Assembly: GCA_009780925.1 (NCBI GenBank)
Contig: WQZC01000003.1
Location: 1-40,144, forward strand
Direction: 5' to 3'
Length of the DNA: 40,144 nucleotides
From: Actinomycetes bacterium
GTDB lineage: Bacteria; Actinomycetota; Actinomycetes; Mycobacteriales; Jatrophihabitantaceae
Within the stretch, counting starts at the first letter, position 1, and each line of letters opens with the position of its first letter. Position numbers and translations under genes: made by a program. Below the pieces are notes generated by a model, which did no database searches, was not told the origin of the DNA, and was given only the letters and a program-made list of their open reading frames with translations. Shown here in pieces: positions 1-9,669 of the stretch.

Positions 1-7
1 GTAGGTA

Positions 8-13
8 TAGGAT
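8..13 (+). promoter_or_regulatory. Probable -10 box, leaderless start
   Basis: TAGGAT lies six bases before the ATG of the flavoprotein gene at 20, so transcription would begin at or next to the start codon. No clear Shine-Dalgarno sequence is present. The -35 region lies outside the window. Inference from sequence only. Confidence 0.45.
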
Positions 14-19
14 AACAGA

Positions 20-1657
20 ATGAGAACGGTGATCATAGGTGGCGTCGCGGGTGGGATGTCAGCGGCGACCCGGCTGCGGCGACTGGCGGAATCGATGGAC
101 ATCGTGGTCGTCGAGCGCGGTCCTTATGTGTCTTTCGCGAACTGTGGCCTGCCCTACTACATGGGCGGGGTGATCACTGACCGGGACGCGCTTCTGGTGC
201 AGACCCCGGCCAGCCTGCGCACGCGGTTCAACCTCGACGTGCGCGTCAACACCGAGGCCACCGCGATCGACCGGGCCAACCAGTCGGTGCGCCTGGTGGA
301 CCACGAAACTGGGCGCGAGTACACCGAGCGCTACGACCACCTGGTGCTCGCCACCGGCGCCGAGCCGCGCGCGCTGGGCCTTGCCGGGGACATCCCGATC
401 CACGGGCTGCACACCATCGCCGACGCCGACGCGCTGGTCACCCGGCTCGGCTGCCCCGCCGCGGGCGCCCGCGCGGTGGTGATCGGCGCCGGGTTCATCG
501 GGCTGGAAGTGGTGGAGAACCTGGTCCATCGGGGCGTCGAGGTCACCGTGGTCGAGTACGCCAGCCACGTCCTGCCCCCGCTGGACGCGGAGATGGCCTA
601 CCCGGTGCAGCAACGCCTGGCCAAGCACGGGGTGACCGTGCGCACCAATGCCTCCGTGGCGAGCATCGACGGTGGGACCGTGGTGTTGCGCGACGGCACG
701 ACGCTGACCGCCGACTTCATCGTCGAAGCGGCCGGGGTGCGGCCCCGCACCGAGCTCGCCGCGGCCGCCGGCCTGGACCTCGACGCGCGCGGCGGAATCC
801 TGGTCGACGAGGTGCAACGGACGTCCGACCCGCGCATCTTCGCGGTGGGCGACGCGGCCAGCAAGTTCGGCCTGGTCGACGACGGCCCGGCGCTGATCCC
901 GCTGGCCGGGCTGGCGAACCGGCACGGGCGCACCGCCGCCGACGCGATCGCCGGCCAGCCGGCCCCGGCCCGCCCCGCACTGGGCACCGGCATCATCGGG
1001 GTGCTCGGGCTGACCGTCGCCGCCGTCGGGTGGAGCGAGGAGCGGCTGCGGGCGGCGGGCCGCGCGCACCGGGCGATCCACACCCACCCGCTCAACCACG
1101 CCGGCTATTACCCCGGCGCCGAATCCATGGCGCTCAAGCTGCTGGTCGACCCGGACACCGACCGGATCCTCGGCGCGCAAGCCGTCGGCGGCGCCGGGGT
1201 GGACAAGCGGATCGACGTCATCGCCACCGCGATGACCGCCGGCCTGCGCGCGTCCGACCTGGCGGACCTGGAGCTGGCCTACGCGCCGCCCTACGGCTCG
1301 GCCAAGGACGCGGTCAACATGCTTGGCTACATCGCCCGGAACATAGCCGAGGGCAGCGCCGCGACCACGCAATGGCACGAGCTGGCCGACGCGGTGGCCG
1401 CCGGGGCGTTCCTGGTCGACGTGCGCAGCCCCGCCGAGTTCGCCGCCGGCGCCATTCCCGGCGCGGTCAACCTCCCGGTGGACGAGCTGCGCGCCCGCCT
1501 TGGCGAGCTGCCGTCGGACCGGACGATCATCGTGCACTGCCAGGTCGGGGTGCGCGCGCACACCGCCGCCCGGATCGTCGCGGCGTCCGGCCGCGCGGTG
1601 TCGAACCTGGACGGTGGCTACCTCACCTGGCGCGCCGGGACCGCCGCGTCCAGCTGA
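20..1657 (+). CDS. CoA-disulfide reductase-like FAD/NAD(P)H oxidoreductase fused to rhodanese domain
   Basis: A 545-residue pyridine nucleotide-disulfide oxidoreductase of the CoADR/Nox/NSR group. Residues 1-30 hold the FAD-binding glycine motif (GGVAGGMSAA). SFANCGLPYY places the single redox-active cysteine at residue 42, as in CoA-disulfide reductase. A second nucleotide-binding fold with GAGFIGLEVVE lies near residue 160, and VFAVGD-type FAD contact (IFAVGDAAS) near 275. The last ~100 residues are a rhodanese domain with active loop HCQVGVR. Fused CoADR-rhodanese enzymes are known to reduce CoA disulfide, CoA persulfide or polysulfide, so a role in thiol or sulfane-sulfur homeostasis is likely; the substrate is inferred. 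The gene stands alone, followed by a toxin-antitoxin pair. ATG is preceded by a TAGGAT box rather than a ribosome binding site. Confidence 0.9.
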   Translation: MRTVIIGGVAGGMSAATRLRRLAESMDIVVVERGPYVSFANCGLPYYMGGVITDRDALLVQTPASLRTRFNLDVRVNTEATAIDRANQSVRLVDHETGREYTERYDHLVLATGAEPRALGLAGDIPIHGLHTIADADALVTRLGCPAAGARAVVIGAGFIGLEVVENLVHRGVEVTVVEYASHVLPPLDAEMAYPVQQRLAKHGVTVRTNASVASIDGGTVVLRDGTTLTADFIVEAAGVRPRTELAAAAGLDLDARGGILVDEVQRTSDPRIFAVGDAASKFGLVDDGPALIPLAGLANRHGRTAADAIAGQPAPARPALGTGIIGVLGLTVAAVGWSEERLRAAGRAHRAIHTHPLNHAGYYPGAESMALKLLVDPDTDRILGAQAVGGAGVDKRIDVIATAMTAGLRASDLADLELAYAPPYGSAKDAVNMLGYIARNIAEGSAATTQWHELADAVAAGAFLVDVRSPAEFAAGAIPGAVNLPVDELRARLGELPSDRTIIVHCQVGVRAHTAARIVAASGRAVSNLDGGYLTWRAGTAASS

Positions 1658-1704
1658 GGCCTCGCCGGGCGCGCGCCTCCTCCGGCAGATCTTCGACGCT
1701 CAGC

Positions 1705-1722
1705 TAGCACATGTGCTACCTT
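1705..1722 (+). promoter_or_regulatory. VapBC-type operator palindrome overlapping the -10 box
   Basis: TAGCACATGTGCTA (1705-1718) is a perfect 14-bp palindrome. The -10-like TACCTT (1717-1722) overlaps its right end and lies seven bases before the GTG at 1730. Antitoxins of this class usually repress their own operon, so this is a likely autoregulatory operator on a leaderless promoter. The binding itself is inferred. Confidence 0.65.
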
Positions 1723-1729
1723 GGGACTC

Positions 1730-1975
1730 GTGGAGACGGCCGGGCTGCGGGAACTTCGCCAGCAGGCGAGCGAGCTCGTCCGCCAGGCGGAATCCGGGCA
1801 GACGATCGCGGTCACCGTCAATGGCCGAGCGGTGGCGCAGCTGGGTCCGGCGCGGAGCAACCAGTGGCGCCGGGGCACCGATCTCGCGGCTCTTTTCGAC
1901 GGCCCCGCGGACTGTGGTTGGGCCGCCGATAGGGAGCTTCTCAACGACGCCGTCGCTGAAGAGCTCCCGGCGTGA
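1730..1975 (+). CDS. Phd/YefM-type (VapB) antitoxin
   Basis: An 81-residue protein beginning METAGLRELRQQ, with the typical Phd/YefM N-terminal DNA-binding fold: LRELRQQASELVRQAESG, then a beta hairpin around TIAVTVNGRAVAQLGP. The C-terminal ~35 residues are expected to wrap the toxin. An in-frame TTG at 1721 is possible, but GTG 1730 matches the family start and sits seven bases after a TACCTT box. The stop overlaps the toxin start (GTGA), so the two genes are translationally coupled. It should neutralise the downstream PIN toxin and, with it, bind the palindrome at 1705-1718. Confidence 0.85.
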   Translation: METAGLRELRQQASELVRQAESGQTIAVTVNGRAVAQLGPARSNQWRRGTDLAALFDGPADCGWAADRELLNDAVAEELPA

Positions 1976-2376
1976 TCGTCGTTCTGGACACCAGCGTCCT
2001 GCTCGGCCCGTCCTGTGACCTGAGCGGTGTCGAGTGCGCGATCAGCGCCATCTCCTTGGCGGAGTTGCACTTCGGCGTTCTCGTCGCGCGCGACCAAGGC
2101 ACCCGAGCCGAGCGGCTGCGGCGGCTCGCGCTGGTTGAGAAGGCCTTCGACTCACTGCCCGTGGACGATGCCGTCGCGCGCGAGTATGGCCGCCTGGCCG
2201 CCGCCGTGGTCGGAGCGGGCCGACAACCCCGGTCCCGGGTCGCCGATCTGTTGATCGCGGCCACCGCGCGCGCCAACAGCGCTGAACTGTGGACCCACAA
2301 CGTCGACGATTTTCGCGGTCTGGAAGCACTGGTCACGGTCCGGGAGCCCGGCCCTGAGCCCAGCTCCCGCGGGTGA
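1972..2376 (+). CDS. vapC: VapC-type PIN-domain ribonuclease toxin
   Basis: A 134-residue PIN-domain protein. The acidic metal-binding residues are visible: D6 in VVLDTSVLL, E31 in SLAELHFG, D92 in VADLLIAATA, and the THNVDDF motif near residues 108-114. VapC toxins are Mg-dependent endoribonucleases that cleave tRNA or rRNA and arrest growth; the target of this one cannot be read from sequence. The GTG start overlaps the antitoxin stop by four bases. All catalytic acids are present, so the toxin looks intact. The gene ends facing topA, with about 100 bases of unannotated DNA between the two stops. Confidence 0.88.
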   Translation: MIVVLDTSVLLGPSCDLSGVECAISAISLAELHFGVLVARDQGTRAERLRRLALVEKAFDSLPVDDAVAREYGRLAAAVVGAGRQPRSRVADLLIAATARANSAELWTHNVDDFRGLEALVTVREPGPEPSSRG

Positions 2377-2481
2377 CGACGCCTTGGCGCGGCGCCCGCC
2401 TCGCCCCGTTGCGCCGGCCGCGGTCGAAGGCGCGCGCCAGCGCCGCTAGCGCGCTGTCGCGTCGCTGGCGTCGGCGCCCGA

Positions 2482-5253
<2,772 letters not shown>

Positions 5254-5556
5254 AGCGTGCTCACTTTCGGGTCGTGATCTGATCGCGTTCTGCCAGCGCG
5301 GACGGTACCGCACGCCTGCCGCCCGGTGGGGGATGAGGTCAGGCGAACTCGGCATGAGTTTGGCGTGAGCCTAGCGGCATCGTGGGCGCGGGCCGCCGTG
5401 GGTGGTGGCGGCCAGGACGCGGATGGTGGCGGGCGGTGGCGGATGGGTCCCGGGGAGCGGTCGACCGGCCGCGAGCCCGTCGCGGCGGGCGGTCAGCCGT
5501 CAGTGGGCCCTCCGTGGCGGGCGGTCAGCCGGTTGCGGGCCAGTCGTGGCGGGCGG
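5254..5556. other. 303-bp intergenic region upstream of topA
   Basis: Contains the presumed topA promoter; a minus-strand TACCGT (5302-5307 on plus) inside CGGTACCG is a weak -10 candidate about 50 bases before the GTG. The left half has no recognisable gene. The right part is G-rich on the plus strand and carries 32-bp tandem repeats (see 5482-5577). No RNA gene is evident. Confidence 0.5.
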
Positions 5557-5577
5557 TCAGCCGGTTGCGGGCCAGTC
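5482..5577 (+). repeat. 32-bp tandem repeat, three copies
   Basis: Copies at 5482-5513 (diverged), 5514-5545 and 5546-5577 share the core GGCGGGCGGTCAGCC; copies two and three are almost identical. The array lies upstream of topA, and the last copy runs into the final codons and stop of the next gene (ends 5557). It encodes part of that protein's C-terminal GADWPATG tail, so array growth would alter only the gene end. Confidence 0.85.
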
Positions 5578-6138
5578 GGCCCCGGCGCCCGGCGGGGCCT
5601 CCCCGACCAGTTCGGCCAACCGGCGCAGCCGGCGTTGCGAGCTGATCCGCCACCCCGGCCCACCGCCGCGTCGGGTCAGCGACACTGCGGCGAGCCCGAA
5701 CCGGGACAGCTGCGCGCCGGCGGCCCGGTGCACCGCGTCCTCCGGTTGGGCGGTGGCGAGCAGGTAGCCCGCCTCGTCGCGCCGTCCGGCGGCGAGCGTC
5801 CAGAGCCGAAGCCCGCCCGCGGTCAGGGTGAAATCGTCAGGCGGGCTGTCGTTGGCACCGCGCCGCCAGGGTCGCGCGATCGCGTGCAGCGAGTCGCTAA
5901 AGGCGGTTCGGGCGACGATTCCTCCCGGGGTTGGCGCGGTGCCGTCGCCGGAGTCAGCGGCCACTCCGCGCGCGGCGAACTCCATCACCAGCGCGTCGGC
6001 GCGCCAGGCGTCGGCCACCACGATGGACAGCCGCGCCCGGTCCCCGGAGCGGACCCACTGCCCGCCGGCGAGCAGCACGCCGGCCAGGTCGTCAAGGGTC
6101 GGCTCGGCCGCTTCGGCTCCGAACAGCGAGAACTGCAC
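5557..6138 (-). CDS. Conserved actinobacterial protein of unknown function (Rv3647c-like by position)
   Basis: A 193-residue soluble protein starting MQFSLFGAEAAEP (GTG start). No catalytic motif, signal peptide or membrane segment is evident. The composition is rich in Ala, Arg and Trp, with a middle segment LRLWTLAAGRRDEAGYLLA and a C-terminal segment WRISSQRRLRRLAELVGEAP. Position beside topA and length (about 190 residues) match M. tuberculosis Rv3647c, a conserved hypothetical; orthology is inferred from position and length. The last codons are made of the 32-bp tandem repeat. It may be transcribed independently; CAGGCT lies six bases before the start. Confidence 0.75.
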   Translation of the reverse strand: MQFSLFGAEAAEPTLDDLAGVLLAGGQWVRSGDRARLSIVVADAWRADALVMEFAARGVAADSGDGTAPTPGGIVARTAFSDSLHAIARPWRRGANDSPPDDFTLTAGGLRLWTLAAGRRDEAGYLLATAQPEDAVHRAAGAQLSRFGLAAVSLTRRGGGPGWRISSQRRLRRLAELVGEAPPGAGADWPATG

Positions 6139-6234
6139 GGGCTGAGCCTGACAGACCTTCTGCCCGTCGCCGCGCGGACCCCCTGACCGCGATCAGCCTC
6201 GAGGTCCGCGCGCTGGCCGCGTGGACCTCGCCGC

Positions 6235-8577
6235 TCAGCTCTCGACCGCCGCCGGGGTGGCCGCCTCGGCGGGCTCTGCGCCCATGGACATCTTGCGCCG
6301 GCGGGACACGGTGACCGCCGCGACGATGATCGCGAACGCGATGATCGCGATGAGCGCGCGGATCCAGGCGGAGGCGTGCTCGCCGAGGCTGAACCGCACG
6401 ATCGCCGGCGCGATGAGCACCGAGACCAGGTTCATGACCTTGATCAGCGGGTTGATCGCCGGGCCGGCGGTGTCCTTGAACGGGTCGCCCACGGTGTCGC
6501 CGATGACGGTCGCGGCATGCGCGTCCGAGCCCTTGCCGCCCAGGTAGCCGTCCTCGACCATCTTCTTGGCGTTGTCCCAGGCGCCACCGGAGTTGGCCAG
6601 GAACACTGCCATCAGCACGCCGGCGCCGATCGCGCCGGTGAGGTAGCCGGCGAGCGGGGCGATGCCGAGGGCGAAACCGACCGCGATCGGCGCGAAGATC
6701 GCCAGCAGTCCGGGGGTGGCCAGCTCGCGCAGCGAGTCGCGGGTGCAGATGTCGACCACGCGGCTGTAGTCGGGGCGCTCGGAGAAGTCCATGATGCCCG
6801 GCTTGGTGCGGAACTGCTCGCGCACCTCGAAGACCACTCGGCCGGCGGCGCGGCCCACCGCGCTGACCGCGAGGCCCGCGAACAGGAACACCACGGCGGC
6901 GCCGATGATGATGCCGACCAGGTTGTTGGGCTGGGTCAGGTCGGTGATGAAGGCGAAGTTGTTGCCGGACGGGTTGACGCCGGCCTTGGCGATGGCCTGC
7001 GCCACGGCGTCGGTGAACGAGCCGAACAGCGCGGTGGCGGCGAGCACCGCGGTGGCGATCGCGATGCCCTTGGTGATGGCCTTGGTGGTGTTGCCGACCG
7101 CGTCCAGCTCAGTGAGCACCTGCGCGCCCGCGCCCTCGATGTCACCGCTCATCTCGGCGATGCCCTGGGCGTTGTCGCTGACCGGCCCGAAGGTGTCCAT
7201 CGAGACGATGACCCCGGCGGTGGTGAGCAGCCCGCAGCCGGCCAGCGCGACCGCGAACAGCGCCACCGAGATGGACCCGCTGCCGAGCAGGAACGCGCCG
7301 AACACGGCGGCGGCGATCAGCACGGCGGCGTACACGGCGGACTCCATGCCCAACGAGATGCCGGCCAGGATGACGGTGGCCGGGCCGGTGCGAGCGGTGC
7401 CGGCGACGTCCTTGACCGGCCGGCGGATGGTGTCGGTGAAGTAGCCGGTCAGCTGCTGGATCAGCACCGCGAGCACGATGCCGATCAGCACCGCGACGAA
7501 TGCGATCACCGCTGGGTTGCCCTTGCTGTTGGCCACGTCGCCGCCGCGCATCACGTCGGTGCCGAACTTGGCGAACTTGCTGGGCAGGTAGGTGAAGGCG
7601 ACGATCGCGACCAGCACCAGCGACACCGCCGCGGAGAGGAAGAAGCCGCGGTTGATCGGCGCCAGGCCGTTGCGGTCGGTGTCACGGAGCCTGGTGGTGA
7701 GGATGCCGACCACCGAGCTGACCACCCCGATGCCGCCGATGATCAGCGGCAACAACAACCCTTTGGCGCCGAACGCGGTCTGGCCGAGGATGAGCGCGGC
7801 GACGAGGGTGACCGCGTAGGACTCGAACAGGTCGGCGGCCATGCCGGCGCAGTCACCCACGTTGTCGCCCACGTTGTCGGCGATGGTGGCCGCGTTGCGC
7901 GGGTCGTCCTCGGGGATGCCCGCCTCCACCTTGCCGACCAGGTCCGCGCCCACATCGGCGGCCTTGGTGAAGATGCCGCCGCCGACCCGCATGAACATGG
8001 CCAGCAGGGCGCCGCCGAACCCGAAGCCTTCCAGGACGGTGGGCGCGTTGTTGTTGAAGATGAGCAGCACCACGGACGCGCCCAGCAGCCCCAGCCCGAC
8101 GGTGAGCATGCCGCAGATCCCGCCGGTGCGGAACGCCACATGGAAGCCACGTTTCGCGCCGCCGGCGCGGGCCGCGGCGGCCACCCGGACGTTGCCGCGG
8201 GTGGCCAGTGTCATGCCGATGTAGCCGACGGTGGCCGAGAAGCAAGCGCCCACTAGGAAGAACAGCGCCCGGCCCAGCTGCACGGTGAAGCCGCCGCTGT
8301 TGACCGGGAGCACGAGCAGCAGCAGGAACACGATGATCGAGAACACTCCGAGCGTGCGGAACTGGCGGTTCAGGTAGGCGGCCGCGCCTTCCTGGACCGC
8401 CTTGGCGATCTCCTGCATCTTGGGCGTGCCCTGGTCGTGGCGCAGCACCTCCTTGACCAGAATGAACGCGTACGCGAGGGCCGCCACGGCGACTATCGCG
8501 ATGATCGCGACAAAGCCTTTTTGGTGGTTGCTGATCGAAGCGGCGGCCAAGATTTGGTGCGCGGCTGGAGTGACCAC
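6235..8577 (-). CDS. hppA: Membrane-bound proton-pumping pyrophosphatase, K+-independent type
   Basis: A 780-residue integral membrane pyrophosphatase with about 16 predicted membrane segments. It hydrolyses cytoplasmic PPi and pumps protons outward. Signature sequences include GIPEDDPRNAATIADNVGDN with the following DCAGMAADLFESY, and a second conserved acidic cluster ending in GDTVGDPFKDTAGP. The residue after GNTT is lysine (GNTTKAITKG). In this family Lys at that position marks the K+-independent class, so H+ transport without K+ activation is expected. GTG 8577 has AAGGAG six bases upstream. No mycobacterial counterpart lies at this place. Confidence 0.96.
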   Translation of the reverse strand: MVTPAAHQILAAASISNHQKGFVAIIAIVAVAALAYAFILVKEVLRHDQGTPKMQEIAKAVQEGAAAYLNRQFRTLGVFSIIVFLLLLVLPVNSGGFTVQLGRALFFLVGACFSATVGYIGMTLATRGNVRVAAAARAGGAKRGFHVAFRTGGICGMLTVGLGLLGASVVLLIFNNNAPTVLEGFGFGGALLAMFMRVGGGIFTKAADVGADLVGKVEAGIPEDDPRNAATIADNVGDNVGDCAGMAADLFESYAVTLVAALILGQTAFGAKGLLLPLIIGGIGVVSSVVGILTTRLRDTDRNGLAPINRGFFLSAAVSLVLVAIVAFTYLPSKFAKFGTDVMRGGDVANSKGNPAVIAFVAVLIGIVLAVLIQQLTGYFTDTIRRPVKDVAGTARTGPATVILAGISLGMESAVYAAVLIAAAVFGAFLLGSGSISVALFAVALAGCGLLTTAGVIVSMDTFGPVSDNAQGIAEMSGDIEGAGAQVLTELDAVGNTTKAITKGIAIATAVLAATALFGSFTDAVAQAIAKAGVNPSGNNFAFITDLTQPNNLVGIIIGAAVVFLFAGLAVSAVGRAAGRVVFEVREQFRTKPGIMDFSERPDYSRVVDICTRDSLRELATPGLLAIFAPIAVGFALGIAPLAGYLTGAIGAGVLMAVFLANSGGAWDNAKKMVEDGYLGGKGSDAHAATVIGDTVGDPFKDTAGPAINPLIKVMNLVSVLIAPAIVRFSLGEHASAWIRALIAIIAFAIIVAAVTVSRRRKMSMGAEPAEAATPAAVES

Positions 8578-8677
8578 TTGATGCTCCTTCGTCTTGTGCG
8601 TCCAGGTTGGCGCGCTGGGCTAGTGGCGCATGCGTGTCGAATGACGGCGGTGGCATGTGGAGCGGCACGCGAAGCGG

Positions 8678-8683
8678 AGTCTA
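8678..8683 (-). promoter_or_regulatory. Candidate -10 box for hppA
   Basis: Minus-strand TAGACT about 100 bases before the hppA GTG is the best -10-like hexamer in the 159-bp gap between hppA and the sortase gene. No convincing -35 is seen. Weak. Confidence 0.25.
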
Positions 8684-8736
8684 GCGAGCGCCTCGGTGAT
8701 CGCTCACCATCAGGCGGGCGCCCTGGGTGACGGCGG

Positions 8737-9669
8737 TCACCGCTGCGGCAGCGCGGTGACCAGGACATTGTCGTCGTAGCTGCCGTTGTGCACCGGCCCG
8801 CCACAGGTCACCATGATCAGCCGGCGGGGGCCGGATGAGGTGAAGATGGAGCGGGGCACCTGCGCCTTGGGGGTGGCCGTGAGCTCGGTGACGGTCCACA
8901 CGCTCGCCTGGTTGGCGGCATCGGTCAGGATCACCTCCGCGCCGGGCCGCACCTGGTAGAGCGGGGCGAACGCCCCTGGCCCCTGGCCCACGTAGTTGAC
9001 ATGGCCCGCCAGCAACACCGTGCCGGAGCCCTGCGAGGGCTGCCCGCCCTGCTCGGACAGGCCCACCGTGCGCACGTCTCGCGGCACGTCGACGCCGTCG
9101 TCCCAGGTGAATGGCACCAGCACCCACGGCGCGGCGATGCCCAGTGACGGCACATAGACGTGCGCGGCCGCCGTCGCGCCGACGGCGCCGGCCCCATCGG
9201 CCCATCCGGAGCCCGGTGCGGGTCCGGAGCCCGGTGCGGGTCCGGAGCCTCGCGCCGGCCCGGCCGTTGCCGCTGGCGCGCTCGCGTCCGGTGGCCCGTT
9301 CGCCGGACCCGGCCCGGACCCCCGTGCTGGGCCGTCGTCCGGCTGGACCGGGTCGCCGGCCCGGACCGGCACGCTGAACGTCTGCGAGGGCAGCGGCGCC
9401 GGCGACGGCGCCGCTGCCCGCCACGAGCGCGTCGCCAGCGTGGCCCCGGTCGTCGCCACGACGGCCGCCGCGCCGAGCGCCAGCAACCCGCGCCACGGCC
9501 GGTTGCGCCCATGTCGTCGCTGAGGCGCCCGGCTCGACCCGCCAACCTCCCGGCTTGGCCCGCGCAGCCAGCGCCTACGGCCAGATCGTCGGCGAGGGGG
9601 CCGGTGCCGGCCCAACCAGGCGTCGAGCGGTTGTCGCCGGCCATGCGCTGGTGGCGTCCGAAGCGGCAT
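8737..9669 (-). CDS. Class E/F-like sortase with long membrane-anchored linker
   Basis: A 310-residue sortase. An Arg-rich N-terminus precedes one membrane segment (WRGLLALGAAAVVATTGATL, about residues 60-80), then an ~85-residue Pro/Gly/Ala-rich linker, then the transpeptidase domain. The catalytic His is H223 in LLAGHVNYVG and the Cys is C289 in IMVTCGGP. The C-terminal strand reads SYDDNVLVTAL. ATG 9669 is chosen because it overlaps the stop of the upstream surface-protein gene (TGATG); longer frames only copy that gene out of frame. Overlap implies coupled translation with its probable substrate. The catalytic Arg is not obvious and needs a structural alignment. Confidence 0.88.
   Translation of the reverse strand: MPLRTPPAHGRRQPLDAWLGRHRPPRRRSGRRRWLRGPSREVGGSSRAPQRRHGRNRPWRGLLALGAAAVVATTGATLATRSWRAAAPSPAPLPSQTFSVPVRAGDPVQPDDGPARGSGPGPANGPPDASAPAATAGPARGSGPAPGSGPAPGSGWADGAGAVGATAAAHVYVPSLGIAAPWVLVPFTWDDGVDVPRDVRTVGLSEQGGQPSQGSGTVLLAGHVNYVGQGPGAFAPLYQVRPGAEVILTDAANQASVWTVTELTATPKAQVPRSIFTSSGPRRLIMVTCGGPVHNGSYDDNVLVTALPQR

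Noticed and set aside
5482-5577. CRISPR array
   Set aside because: Repeats are directly adjacent with no spacers, and no cas genes are present.
6376-8256. 626-codon plus-strand frame opposite hppA
   Set aside because: His/Asp/Gly-rich antisense artefact of the third-position GC bias in hppA; no start signal.
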